Of a stretch of 64,000 nt of DNA, positions 1 through 8,076 are shown one piece after another. The notes below the pieces were generated by a model. It was not told where the DNA came from. It worked only from the letters and a program-made list of their open reading frames with translations, and ran no database searches. The first letter of the stretch is position 1. Each line of letters begins with the position of its first letter. The DNA comes from Flavobacteriales bacterium (GTDB taxonomy: Bacteria; Bacteroidota; Bacteroidia; Flavobacteriales_F; PHOS-HE28). The stretch spans positions 37,062 to 101,061 of the forward strand of contig JAEUSU010000024.1 of NCBI GenBank assembly GCA_016788635.1. The letters run 5' to 3'. The position numbers were made by a program, and so were the translations under genes.

Positions 1-231
1 GTAGAGTTCGGCTTCGCGCCGCACGTGGAACCGGCCAAGGGGCACCAGCACCCGCTGCGCCGTGCGCAACCACAAGTTCGCCCGGTACATGCACGCCCGA
101 TCGCCAACAAAGGACGCTGCGCGTACCTGCTTGACCACCTGTTGTGCACCAATGGCCTTGAGCTCCTCCACCAACAGGTCCTCCAGCCCGAACATGGTCT
201 GGGCGGTCATGTGGAATTGCTCCGTGGCCAT
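1..231 (-). CDS. THUMP-domain class I SAM-dependent RNA methyltransferase, N-terminal part (runs off the left edge)
   Basis: The reverse strand reads from an ATG at 231 as MATEQFHMTAQTMFGLEDLL and continues without a stop to the window edge, giving 77 residues. The pattern of a short N-terminal strand, a GLEDLLVEEL helix and the later VGDRACMYRANLWLRTAQRV stretch is that of the ferredoxin-like/THUMP N-terminus of RlmL/YpsC-type 23S rRNA guanine-N2 methyltransferases, often annotated in Bacteroidota as N6-adenine-specific DNA methylases. The catalytic Rossmann domain lies outside the window, so the target base cannot be inferred here. It is divergent from queG with only about 41 bp between the two starts. 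A box TACATTCG lies just upstream. Confidence 0.8.
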   Translation of the reverse strand, partial: MATEQFHMTAQTMFGLEDLLVEELKAIGAQQVVKQVRAASFVGDRACMYRANLWLRTAQRVLVPLGRFHVRREAELY

Positions 232-234
232 TGC

Positions 235-242
235 GCCGAATG
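235..242 (-). promoter_or_regulatory. Bacteroidota -7 box TACATTCG for the THUMP methyltransferase
   Basis: On the minus strand TACATTCG ends 3 nt before the ATG at 231. It matches TAnnTTTG at all but one position. A position this close to the start implies a leaderless or nearly leaderless message. No clear -33 TTTG was identified. Confidence 0.35.
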
Positions 243-272
243 TACGTTGGGACACCGGGCTATCTTGTCCGC

Positions 273-1208
273 ATGCCCGATGCCCGCGCGCGTACCGCAT
301 TGATCAAGTCCAAGGCGCATGAGCTGGGCTTTCTGGCCTGTGGTGTGGCACAGGCCGGGTTCCTCGAGGAGGAAGCGCCCCGCCTGGAGCAATGGCTACG
401 GCAGGGGAAGCAGGGCAACATGGGCTATATGGAGCGCCACTTCGATCTGCGGCTCGATCCAACCAAGCTGGTGCCAGGAGCGAAAAGTGTGATCAGCCTG
501 GCTTACAACTACCACACACCGGCACGCCAGGCCGACCCGGGGGCCCCGAAGCTGAGCACCTACGCCTATGGACGCGACTACCATAAGGTGCTGCGCAAGC
601 GATTGAAGCCGTTGATGGCGTTCATTGGAGCGCAGTTCGGTGACATTGCCATGCGTGCGTTCGTGGATAGCGGACCCGTGCTGGAAAAGGCGTGGGCTGA
701 ACGGTCGGGTATCGGATGGCGGGGCAAACACACCAATGTGATCCGGCAGGGAGAAGGTTCCTTCTTCTTTCTCTGTGAGTTGATCACGGACCTTGAACTG
801 GAGCCAGATGCCCCCGCCACCGATCACTGCGGGACCTGCCGACGCTGCATTGATGCATGCCCCACGCAGGCCATCACGCCGTATGGCGTGGATGGCAGCC
901 GGTGCATCAGCTACCTCACCATTGAGCTGAAGGAGGCCATCCCGAAGGAGTTCGCGGGTAAATTGGAGGGATGGGCCTTCGGTTGTGACATCTGCCAGCA
1001 GGTTTGCCCGTGGAACCGCTTTGCCACCCCGCACCAGGAGCCCGAGTTCCAGCCCAAGCCTGGGCTTATGAGCCTACCAGCCGAGGAATGGCATGGCATG
1101 ACGGAACTGGTATTCGATCAGCTGTTCGAGGGAAGTGCCGTGAAGCGGACCAAATACGAAGGGCTTACCCGGAACATCCGGTTCCTACGGCAGGATCGGG
1201 CGGAATAG
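273..1208 (+). CDS. queG: Epoxyqueuosine reductase QueG
   Basis: Cytoplasmic cobalamin-dependent iron-sulfur enzyme that reduces epoxyqueuosine to queuosine in the wobble position of GUN-anticodon tRNAs. The 311-residue protein carries the two ferredoxin-type clusters expected: CGTCRRCIDACPT around residues 186-198 and CDICQQVCPWN around residue 239. The central segment AFVDSGPVLEKAWAERSGIG and GWRGKHTN are family signatures. The frame is open upstream to a TTG at 231, but that would overlap the divergent gene's start. The ATG at 273 (MPDARARTALIK) gives the usual family N-terminus. It converges on the small gene at 1214 with a 5-nt gap. Confidence 0.93.
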   Translation: MPDARARTALIKSKAHELGFLACGVAQAGFLEEEAPRLEQWLRQGKQGNMGYMERHFDLRLDPTKLVPGAKSVISLAYNYHTPARQADPGAPKLSTYAYGRDYHKVLRKRLKPLMAFIGAQFGDIAMRAFVDSGPVLEKAWAERSGIGWRGKHTNVIRQGEGSFFFLCELITDLELEPDAPATDHCGTCRRCIDACPTQAITPYGVDGSRCISYLTIELKEAIPKEFAGKLEGWAFGCDICQQVCPWNRFATPHQEPEFQPKPGLMSLPAEEWHGMTELVFDQLFEGSAVKRTKYEGLTRNIRFLRQDRAE

Positions 1209-1213
1209 GCCGT

Positions 1214-1432
1214 TCAGCTCCGCATGGTGCTGCGGAACACCTCCAGGATGATCTCCTTGTACTGATGGCCGAAGGTGGCCAGGCACCACGCCTTCAGCAC
1301 CAATTGGTCATGGGAGCCCAGCCAGCGGACCGCCTTGGCCAGTTCCTTACGGAACAGACGGGGGTCAAAACTGACTTTCTGAAGGATCTGCTTGCTGAAC
1401 TCCATCATCGAACGTCCCTGCTCCATCATCAC
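1214..1432 (-). CDS. Small conserved hypothetical protein
   Basis: 72 residues, or 64 if translation starts at the inner Met (1408, MMEFSKQILQKVSFD). It is basic and helical, with no signal peptide or membrane segment. Its tail includes WCLATFGHQYKEII. I recall short Bacteroidota proteins of this type annotated only as hypothetical, and no function is known to me. It sits tail-to-tail with queG. A TACCTTTC box on the minus strand at 1505-1512 gives it a plausible promoter of its own. Confidence 0.6.
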   Translation of the reverse strand: MMMEQGRSMMEFSKQILQKVSFDPRLFRKELAKAVRWLGSHDQLVLKAWCLATFGHQYKEIILEVFRSTMRS

Positions 1433-1504
1433 TGTGCGGGTTTAGCGGTTGATCGGTCACCCTGGCCGCTGGTCAGGACGGCCATTCTGCCAAAAGAGCG
1501 AGGA

Positions 1505-1512
1505 GAAAGGTA
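1505..1512 (-). promoter_or_regulatory. -7 box TACCTTTC, likely for the 72-aa gene
   Basis: Seven of eight positions fit TAnnTTTG in a gene-free stretch (1433-1592) between the small gene and the end of the Omp28 lipoprotein gene. Nothing else recognisable was seen in that stretch. Confidence 0.35.
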
Positions 1513-1592
1513 ATACGGATAAAGACCGGATCCCAAATCGGGGGGTGCAAGGTTTATTCACGATCCTCTGGATCCCGTCCCGCTGGCGCCGG

Positions 1593-2450
1593 TCAAGGCA
1601 GCTTCTTTTCCGCCGCCTGGAGCACCTCGTAGTCGGCGTTCCGGTACACATAGGCCACCAGGTGGCAATTGGCAGGCTCGATCACATTCGAGGCCAGGGG
1701 GTAGGTGAAGGGGAAGCTGAGTGTGTCGCCGACACTGGCACCACCGCTGATGGCGAGCGTTCCCCAGGTGCCGTTCAAATTGTCGCGGAGCACATGGCGG
1801 TGGTTGTAGTCAGGAACGATGGGGGGGGTGGCCTGGTTGTCGATCTGGTAGTCGATCACATTGTCTTCGGTGAGGTAGATGACCAGATTGTGGTCGCCGA
1901 CAATATCCTCCAGCATGGCCACCTTCACCGTGGTGTTCACCACGTTGGTGGTGCTGTTGTAGGTCAGCGACCCGAACCAGATATCCATGACCGGGTCGTC
2001 ATCGATGATCTCCGCAATGGCGCTGCCCCAGGCGCTCTGGCTGAGAGTAAGGCTGCTGTTGTAGGGTTTGCGGCTCACCATGCCGGTGGGCAGGAAGGTG
2101 ATGTTGAACGAGGTGGCATAGGCATTGCCGGCAGGTGTGCGGAAGTCCGTATCCAACACGCCATCGCCGATGGGAGGGTAGGGGGCGGCGAAGGCATCCG
2201 TACAGTGCACCCCCACAAGGATCACATTTTCCGCGCCATACACGGCCTGCAACTGTAGAGCGGTCTGTGTGGCACTGGGGCAGTTGTTGCAGGTGTGGCC
2301 GGTCATGTCCTCCAACAGGATGCGGCGTGAGGTCTCACCCGGTGTGGGGCCCGGTCCTCCCCCGCCACCTTGCCGAGGCTGGTCCACATAGTCACAGGCC
2401 GCGAACAGCAGCAGCGCGGCGGTCACCACGGTCTGTGGACGGATGGGCAT
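1593..2450 (-). CDS. Omp28-related lipoprotein with thioredoxin-like fold
   Basis: Predicted envelope lipoprotein of 285 residues. The start at 2450 gives MPIRPQTVVTAALLLFAACD, a signal peptide with lipobox FAAC. An upstream in-frame start at 2510 would lie inside the preceding gene. Glycine-rich linker (GGGGGPG) is followed by ILLEDMTGHTCNNCPSA, the Omp28-family version of a thioredoxin active site (CxxC = CNNC). Later repeats of short beta-strands end in a region resembling the family's C-terminal sandwich. It is last in a tight reverse-strand run TlpA - DUF6029 - Omp28 (2-nt gap to DUF6029), suggesting a shared role in thiol chemistry or assembly at the outer membrane. That role is inference. 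Confidence 0.8.
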   Translation of the reverse strand: MPIRPQTVVTAALLLFAACDYVDQPRQGGGGGPGPTPGETSRRILLEDMTGHTCNNCPSATQTALQLQAVYGAENVILVGVHCTDAFAAPYPPIGDGVLDTDFRTPAGNAYATSFNITFLPTGMVSRKPYNSSLTLSQSAWGSAIAEIIDDDPVMDIWFGSLTYNSTTNVVNTTVKVAMLEDIVGDHNLVIYLTEDNVIDYQIDNQATPPIVPDYNHRHVLRDNLNGTWGTLAISGGASVGDTLSFPFTYPLASNVIEPANCHLVAYVYRNADYEVLQAAEKKLP

Positions 2451-2452
2451 GC

Positions 2453-4144
2453 TTAGAAGGTACTCGTGATGGACAAAGATAGCCCCGTGGCGGAGGGTAC
2501 CTGGCGACATACGCCACCCACGCAGAAGATGCCGGCCCGCTGGCGTCCGTAGTTCATTTGGAAACGTGTACCCCCGCGGATGAAGCCAAAGGACATGATC
2601 GGGTAGTGCACCCGCTGGGTGGGCTTCTCCACACCTCCTTTTTCGAAGGTGTCGTCCAGGGTCTTGTAGTTGAACTGGTCCTGGGCGGCCACGAACCAGT
2701 GCGGGCTGAATGTGAATTCGGCCACGGCCGTGGCCCAGCTGCCGGAATCCTGTTTGGTGGTGAGGACCTGGGCTTCCAGCCGGACGGAGTTGCGATCATT
2801 GAAGTTATGCAGTGCTTCCACGATGTAGATGTCTGCGTAGACCGTGGGCTTGCCCGGTTTGCCTTGGATGATGTCGATGTTGTAGACCAGGTTCAAATAC
2901 ATGAGGCCGAGGTCCCAGGTCTCACTGATCCGCTTGCGGACTTCCAGGTTGAAGTCTTTGAAATAGACCTCCTCGCCAGGCGAGAAGAAGTTGGTGCGAT
3001 AGCCGATGAGCTGCTCGTCGTTGGTCACCAAGGTGCTGTCCAGGGAAAAGGCGCAGGAATAGTTCACGGCCACCTTGGTGCCGTATTTGCCGCCGAGCGG
3101 GGTATCCTTCTTGAATTTCCGGAATACTTCACCCGCAAAGGACACCTCGCCATTGGGTTGGGTGGCGTAGGGGTAGAGCGTGGCCGGCAGGTTGTAGGTG
3201 TGCTGCTTGGTGCGCGGAGGAAGAAAGTTGATGTTCAGGTCGAACGGCGTGGGCGCGGCACGGTCGCTTTGGAAGAACATGTTGTCGAAGGTGTGCGCCG
3301 AGCCGGTGATGCCGAAGCCTTTGGTGGAATACGTGGCGTTCACCAGCAAGCCCTGGCCGGGCTTGTAGATGAAGCCGTTCTTGTTGTTGGGATCGTTGAT
3401 CTTGTAGGCATACTCCGAATACAGGTTCCACTTGTTGTTCACATAATTCACCCGGCCTGCCCATGCTCCCACATTCTCGGGAAGCACGTAGATCGGGTCA
3501 CGGTCCTCCTGGAATTTGCTCACGAAGCTGCCTCCGATGATCAAGTTGCCCTTGATCGTCCAGGCCGTGTCGAGCAACTCGGCGAAGTTCACTTCGGCAT
3601 CGAACGCGCGCACGATGCCCGGCCCTTTGGTGAACCCGTTCTCGAACCCGAAGCGTTGCTGGCCCACCAAGCCTTTCAGATAGATGCCATCATGGGCCTT
3701 GAACAGGACGCGCACCCCGTCCATGGCATTGTCCACACCCAAGTAGCGTTCCTCAAAGCTGCGGAAGACCATGCCCTGCCCGAACTGCTCGAAGAAGTTC
3801 CCCACGGTCACCTCAAGGCCATCGCCGGTGTAGGTGGCATACCGGTATCCCAGGCCTGTGCCCTTGTAAGGCTGCCCGGCAGGGTATCCCAACAAGGCGG
3901 GATTGTAGCCCTCCAACCGGACACCGGCACGGAACCGCCCCTGCGTGTATTGCAGGTTCATCCAGCTGTTGATGCCGAACTGTTGGGGCGGCGGAATAGC
4001 CCCGATCTCCAGGTCCTCCTTGTAGAATTGGGCGTCCGTGCTGAAGTTCCCATGGACCTCGCCGCCATCCTGTGCATAGGCCATGCCCCGCACGATCAGC
4101 GCGAACACCACCACTGCGCAGGTCCTGAACTTGCTCGTCCTCAT
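2453..4144 (-). CDS. DUF6029-family outer-membrane beta-barrel protein
   Basis: 563 residues with a signal peptide ending MAYAQ|DGG. The body is made of amphipathic strands with many aromatic girdle residues (NSWMNLQYTQGRFRAGVRLE, TGLGYRYATYTGDGLEVTVG) and ends in an outer-membrane-type C-terminal strand, LSLSITSTF with terminal Phe, as needed for BAM recognition. The pattern fits the DUF6029 family found in Bacteroidota, with unknown cargo. The start at 4144 (MRTSKFRTC) was chosen over 4153 for a normal signal peptide. It lies between tlpA (22-nt gap) and the Omp28 lipoprotein gene (2-nt gap), so the three are very probably co-transcribed. Confidence 0.8.
   Translation of the reverse strand: MRTSKFRTCAVVVFALIVRGMAYAQDGGEVHGNFSTDAQFYKEDLEIGAIPPPQQFGINSWMNLQYTQGRFRAGVRLEGYNPALLGYPAGQPYKGTGLGYRYATYTGDGLEVTVGNFFEQFGQGMVFRSFEERYLGVDNAMDGVRVLFKAHDGIYLKGLVGQQRFGFENGFTKGPGIVRAFDAEVNFAELLDTAWTIKGNLIIGGSFVSKFQEDRDPIYVLPENVGAWAGRVNYVNNKWNLYSEYAYKINDPNNKNGFIYKPGQGLLVNATYSTKGFGITGSAHTFDNMFFQSDRAAPTPFDLNINFLPPRTKQHTYNLPATLYPYATQPNGEVSFAGEVFRKFKKDTPLGGKYGTKVAVNYSCAFSLDSTLVTNDEQLIGYRTNFFSPGEEVYFKDFNLEVRKRISETWDLGLMYLNLVYNIDIIQGKPGKPTVYADIYIVEALHNFNDRNSVRLEAQVLTTKQDSGSWATAVAEFTFSPHWFVAAQDQFNYKTLDDTFEKGGVEKPTQRVHYPIMSFGFIRGGTRFQMNYGRQRAGIFCVGGVCRQVPSATGLSLSITSTF
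2474..2481 (-). promoter_or_regulatory. Internal -7 box TATCTTTG before the Omp28 gene
   Basis: A perfect TAnnTTTG match within the last codons of the DUF6029 gene, 23 nt before the Omp28 start. It could allow separate expression of the last gene of the operon. Confidence 0.4.
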
Positions 4145-4166
4145 GTGCGCCATTGGCCGCAGGAAC

Positions 4167-4670
4167 TCACTTTCCTGCGAGTTCCTTCACCTTCTGGTAC
4201 AGTTCGTTCTCGTCGCCCGGTTCGTAATTGTTGTGCTGCCAAACGATCTCTCCCTGGCCATTCACCAGAAAGGTATGCGGCACGTTGCTCACGTTCAGGG
4301 CACGCTTCAGGTCCCCGTTCGGGTCCAGGTACACCTCGTAGTCCCATTCCTGCCCGTCCACATAGGGTTTTACACGGGCCATGCTCCGTGCGTCATCAAT
4401 GCTCACTGCGATGAGCTTCACCCCGGTCTCCTTCTGCCAGCTTGCGTAGCGATCGGCAATGGTGTTCAACTCGCGCTTGCATGGCGCACACCATGTTGCC
4501 CAGAAATTGATGATCATGGGCTTGCCGTTGTTGCTGAAGGTCTTGGTGTCCACCTTCCGCCCATCGAGCGTTTGTACGGTGACACTGGGGAATTTCTGCT
4601 TGGACTGCGGAGCGAGGCTCATCAGCAGCGGCAGTACCAATAGAAAGGAGAGGCGCAGCAGTGTTCTCAT
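4167..4670 (-). CDS. TlpA/ResA-like periplasmic thiol-disulfide oxidoreductase
   Basis: 167 residues: an N-terminal hydrophobic export signal or anchor (residues 4-19, LLRLSFLLVLPLLMSLAP), then a thioredoxin fold with active site WATWCAPCK and the cis-Pro loop VSNVPHTFLV. This is the layout of TlpA/ResA proteins that reduce disulfides in the periplasm, for example in cytochrome c or outer-membrane protein maturation. The start at 4670 gives the compact signal; an upstream Met at 4703 lies inside the terminator hairpin. First gene of the TlpA - DUF6029 - Omp28 run. Confidence 0.87.
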   Translation of the reverse strand: MRTLLRLSFLLVLPLLMSLAPQSKQKFPSVTVQTLDGRKVDTKTFSNNGKPMIINFWATWCAPCKRELNTIADRYASWQKETGVKLIAVSIDDARSMARVKPYVDGQEWDYEVYLDPNGDLKRALNVSNVPHTFLVNGQGEIVWQHNNYEPGDENELYQKVKELAGK

Positions 4671-4701
4671 GGATTTATTATGGCTCTTCGGATGATGGGA
4701 C

Positions 4702-4757
4702 AAAAAGAGGTCGGCGACCGCGGTGCAAGGTTCGCACCAGGATCGCCGACCCTCTTT
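4702..4757 (-). terminator. Long hairpin terminator after the T9SS thioredoxin gene
   Basis: On the minus strand AGAGGGTCGGCGATCC and GGTCGCCGACCTCTTTTT pair with a GC-rich stem, then five T. It lies between the stop of the gene at 4777 and the start of tlpA, so it separates the two transcription units. Confidence 0.75.
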
Positions 4758-4776
4758 GTTCCAGTGGTTCGGCGCC

Positions 4777-6213
4777 TTACTTGGTCACCGTCACCTTGCG
4801 GGTGGCGCTGTGGTCACCTGCAATGATGCGGAAGGAGTAGATGCCGTTGGTGAGGTTGCCCAGGTCGATGGTCTGCTGCTGCATGCCGCTGCCCACGCTT
4901 TGCTCACGCTCCAACACCTGCTCGCCCAGCAGATTGTACACCTCCACGCGGGTGCGGGTGCCAGCTGGCAGCTGGTATTGTACCGTTACCAGACCATTGG
5001 TCGGGTTCGGGAAGATGTCCAGGCTGGTCTCCAGCACATTGTCCTCAATGCCCGCCAGGATGTTGGTCTTGAAGGGACGCACCTCCACGTTGTCGAATTC
5101 ACCACCTTCGAGGAACACGTTGCTGCCGACTTTCAGCTTGTAATAGCCGTTCCCGTATGCGCAGCACATGCCATCGCCATAGGCGTCATAGATCTCGAAG
5201 CGGTAGCAGTTCAGGTCCGTGAGCGCCGGGAAGTTGTGGTTGTACACCGTATTGTTGGAGTAGTTGCCAGCTGGGTCCTGCGCGATCACCGTACCGGCGG
5301 GGTTGAACAGCTTCCAGGTGGTCTCGCTGCCGTAGTTGTCCGTCTTCAGTTCCAACGATACGTTGATGCCTGGAGCCACCTCGGTGCCTGCGGCAACGCT
5401 CGCGGCGGCGTTGTTGTTGGCCATGTCATCATCCGTGTTCGTTATCTCATAGGTGATGTTGGCATTACTCGTCGGGGAGAAGCTACCCACGTTCACTTCC
5501 ACATTCTGGTAGGTGCCGAGGCTGCCCGTCCAGTTGGTGCTGGCCAGCACGGTGGAGCCCTGCTTGGCCTGAACGGTGCGGCTGGTGATGGGGGCGGTAC
5601 CCACATTGGACATGCGGACCTTGAGGTCCACCGGGCTGCCAGCGCAGGTAGCCGGGTTGGTGATGTTCGGGATCAGCATGGCATCATTGGGCGTGTCGGC
5701 CACGGAGCACTGCTGGCACTCAGTCCACAACTGGGCGGTGGTCTTCTGGCCCACTTCGGTGATGACCCGGTTGGGGCACACCTTATAAATGGTGGGAAAG
5801 TAACCGATCTGCAGCTGGTTTGCGATGGTGGCATTGTCAATGATGGGGTACGGCGTGCCGGTGACCCAGTTCCCCTGGGTGTTGGGCGGTGTACCGTTCA
5901 GCTGGGCCACGCCAGTAGCGGCGTCCCCTTCAATGAAGAGCACCATAACGCGGTCATACGAAGTGCCAGGACCGTACGTGGTGTACAGGTTCTTCAGGTG
6001 ATGGGCCTGGTGGTAGCTCCAGCAGGGGCCGCACCAAGTGGCGCTCACGTCAATAATGACCGTGTAGCCCTGGTCAAGGTAGTCGTACAAGGTGTGCGAG
6101 GTACCGTTCAGGTCGACACCAGTGAAATTGGGCGCGATGCTGTGACTCGGCATCTGTGCGGATGCGCTCATCACCATTGCACCGGCCATGGCAGAGAGTA
6201 GGAACTTCTTCAT
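4777..6213 (-). CDS. T9SS-exported thioredoxin-fold protein with type A sorting domain
   Basis: 478 residues. Signal peptide MKKFLLSAMAGAMVMSASAQ. An N-terminal AhpC/TSA-like thioredoxin domain (about 25-170) has active site DVSATWCGPCW and the cis-Pro region GYFPTIYKV, followed by a second Cys pair (TECQQCS). The middle part holds Ig-like/adhesion strands. The last ~80 residues (SLDIFPNPTNGLVTVQY ... TNGIYSFRIIAGDHSATRKVTV) are a classical T9SS type A C-terminal sorting domain. The protein is therefore predicted to be secreted or anchored at the cell surface by the SprA-containing system encoded 2.5 kb away. Confidence 0.9.
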   Translation of the reverse strand: MKKFLLSAMAGAMVMSASAQMPSHSIAPNFTGVDLNGTSHTLYDYLDQGYTVIIDVSATWCGPCWSYHQAHHLKNLYTTYGPGTSYDRVMVLFIEGDAATGVAQLNGTPPNTQGNWVTGTPYPIIDNATIANQLQIGYFPTIYKVCPNRVITEVGQKTTAQLWTECQQCSVADTPNDAMLIPNITNPATCAGSPVDLKVRMSNVGTAPITSRTVQAKQGSTVLASTNWTGSLGTYQNVEVNVGSFSPTSNANITYEITNTDDDMANNNAAASVAAGTEVAPGINVSLELKTDNYGSETTWKLFNPAGTVIAQDPAGNYSNNTVYNHNFPALTDLNCYRFEIYDAYGDGMCCAYGNGYYKLKVGSNVFLEGGEFDNVEVRPFKTNILAGIEDNVLETSLDIFPNPTNGLVTVQYQLPAGTRTRVEVYNLLGEQVLEREQSVGSGMQQQTIDLGNLTNGIYSFRIIAGDHSATRKVTVTK

Positions 6214-6442
6214 GTGGACGGGTTCAAGGGTTGTTATGATTCGTATGCAGGAATTCGGAGTTCATCATCTATTGTTGCGCATGGGTACCGGACCATGAAC
6301 AACACGTGCCGTTCTCGACGATCGAAATTAGGTGCACTTCTTCCAGGACCAAGGGTGTTGTGATGGTCAACTTGGGATCCTATCTCCTCCGAGTTGGCTT
6401 AGGTTTGGCCGGGTTCGGCAGGGGACAGTGGGACATGGGGTC

Positions 6443-6450
6443 TAATTTTG
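6443..6450 (+). promoter_or_regulatory. -7 box TAATTTTG for the small T9SS protein
   Basis: Perfect TAnnTTTG match 21 nt upstream of the ATG at 6472. The rest of the 258-bp divergent spacer (6214-6471) shows no other element I can support. Confidence 0.55.
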
Positions 6451-6471
6451 TGCGGAGCAATTGAAGCCCCC

Positions 6472-7224
6472 ATGAACCCGATCCGTACCCTTTCCTTCTT
6501 TAGTCTGCTGGCCGCACTACCCGCCCTTAGCGTGGATGTGGTGACCGTTAAGGATGATGATGGCAATGTGGTAAATGGTGAGACACTTACCATTTACGAT
6601 GTGCCGGCATCCTTTGAAATGAGCCTGGGATTGACCACCAACTTGAACGGCAGTTCGGCGCGCGTGGTGAACGTGAAACGCTATGAGATGGGCTATGCCT
6701 CGGGCTCTCAAAACTATTTCTGCTGGGGTGTTTGTTATCTGCCGGAAGCGGCAGGGAACCGCCCCACGTGGGTCTCCATTGACCCCGTGAGCATGTCCCC
6801 TGGCACGGACTTCACGGGGTTCCATGCGTACTACCGGCCGGTGGGCACTACGGGAATAAGCGGCTTCCGCTTTGTCTGGTATGCAGTAGATGACCCGACC
6901 GATACCGCCTATGTCGACATCGTGTTCGACACACAGAACGTGGGTATGGCCGATCGGGCCTTGTTGGGCGCTGCCCTTCAGGCGTATCCCAACCCTGCCA
7001 CCGGAGGTGAGGCCTTCGTGACCTGGGCTGGCGCACGGATGCCATCGGGTGCCGAGGTGGTGCTCTACAACAGCATTGGTGACCGTATGCGCAGGGTCCG
7101 TATCACCACGGTGGACCGCCTCCGCTTGGACGTGGCCGACCTTCCTGCGGGGGTCTATTTCGCTTCCGTTGAGGCCCAGGGCCGCTCGATCGCCAGTGTA
7201 AGGCTGGCGGTGGCTTCGCGCTAA
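6472..7224 (+). CDS. Small secreted protein with T9SS type A sorting domain
   Basis: 250 residues. Start MNPIRTLSFFSLLAALPALS gives a signal peptide; an upstream in-frame Met at 6448 would lie within the promoter box. Residues 25-160 form a beta-rich domain with an AVDDPTDTAYVDI segment and no recognised enzymatic motif. The C-terminus (AALQAYPNPATGGEAFVTW ... LPAGVYFASVEAQGRSIASV) is a T9SS sorting domain. It overlaps the stop of the convergent sirtuin gene by 4 nt. Function unknown; probably a surface-exposed structural or binding protein. Confidence 0.8.
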   Translation: MNPIRTLSFFSLLAALPALSVDVVTVKDDDGNVVNGETLTIYDVPASFEMSLGLTTNLNGSSARVVNVKRYEMGYASGSQNYFCWGVCYLPEAAGNRPTWVSIDPVSMSPGTDFTGFHAYYRPVGTTGISGFRFVWYAVDDPTDTAYVDIVFDTQNVGMADRALLGAALQAYPNPATGGEAFVTWAGARMPSGAEVVLYNSIGDRMRRVRITTVDRLRLDVADLPAGVYFASVEAQGRSIASVRLAVASR

Positions 7225-7904
7225 GGCTGTTGGTAGAGCATTTCCACCAGGTCTGGCACGGCCTGGGTGGCGCGTGCGCGCCAATGCCGTACGCCAGGGC
7301 GAGAAACCACCACCTCGCCTGGATCCACCAGATGGACTGGTACTTCCGGGCGGGCCGCATGGATCAATCCTGCTGCGGGATACACGTTCAATGAAGTGCC
7401 GATCACTAGCAGGACGTCGGCGCGTGAGGTGATCGTATAGGCCTCTGGCAGCAGGGGGACTTCTTCCCCGAACCAAACGATGTGGGGCCGCAGTTGGGAT
7501 CCCAACGGGCAGCGGCTGCCAAGTGTGAGGGATGGTCCGTTCATTGGGGTCACGATCGCCGGGTCTGCCGTGCTGCGGGCTTTCAAGATCTCTCCATGCA
7601 GGTGCAACACGTGGGTCGAGCCAGCCCGCTCATGCAGGTCGTCGATGTTCTGTGTGACCACCTGCACGTTATGGACCTCTTCCAATCGGGCCAAGGACAG
7701 ATGGGCAGCATTCGGCTGTGCGTTAAGCACTTGCGCTCGTCGTTCGTCATAGAAGCGCAACACCAGTTCAGGGTTGCGGGCCCACGCTTCAGGGGTGGCC
7801 ACATCCGCCACCCGGTAATGCTCCCAAAGCCCATCGCTGTCGCGGAAGGTGCGCAGGCCGCTTTCCGCGCTGATGCCTGCACCGGAAAGGACCACCACGC
7901 GCAT
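7221..7904 (-). CDS. cobB: SIR2-family NAD-dependent protein deacylase (CobB/SIRT5 type)
   Basis: 227 residues. The NAD-binding signature LSGAGISAESGLRTFR opens the protein, followed by WARNPELVLRFYDERRAQV, whose Tyr/Arg pair (Y..R) marks class III desuccinylase/demalonylase-type sirtuins, and VTQNIDDLHERAGS with the catalytic-loop histidine LHLHGE. The start at 7904 gives MRVVVLSGAGIS. The zinc module is degenerate: where CobB has Cys pairs, this reads KARSTADP ... GSRCPLGSQLRPHIVWFGE, with a single Cys. Convergent with the T9SS gene and divergent from ruvA. Confidence 0.88.
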   Translation of the reverse strand: MRVVVLSGAGISAESGLRTFRDSDGLWEHYRVADVATPEAWARNPELVLRFYDERRAQVLNAQPNAAHLSLARLEEVHNVQVVTQNIDDLHERAGSTHVLHLHGEILKARSTADPAIVTPMNGPSLTLGSRCPLGSQLRPHIVWFGEEVPLLPEAYTITSRADVLLVIGTSLNVYPAAGLIHAARPEVPVHLVDPGEVVVSRPGVRHWRARATQAVPDLVEMLYQQP

Positions 7905-7908
7905 GGTG

Positions 7909-7916
7909 CGAAGATG
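7909..7916 (-). promoter_or_regulatory. Promoter box CATCTTCG, 4 nt before the sirtuin start
   Basis: Six of eight positions match TAnnTTTG; exactly 4 nt (CACC) separate it from the ATG at 7904, suggesting a leaderless message. Confidence 0.35.
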
Positions 7917-7976
7917 CGATCTGTGCCACTTCAAAATGGACATGCACCGCCTGTACGTCAATCCGCGTCCAGATCC

Positions 7977-7984
7977 TACATTGG
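7977..7984 (+). promoter_or_regulatory. -7 box TACATTGG upstream of ruvA
   Basis: Near match to TAnnTTTG about 92 nt before the ruvA start, giving a leader that contains a small ACAAC/GTTGT hairpin. Likely promoter of the ruvA-sprA-gcvH-vanZ unit. Confidence 0.35.
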
Positions 7985-8076
7985 TCGGCCTTTTCGGACC
8001 AAAGCCCTACGCCCATCGCCCGACTCTACCCCCGTTAGTACAACTGTGTTGTGATCGCATTAGGAGCGGGCCGAAC

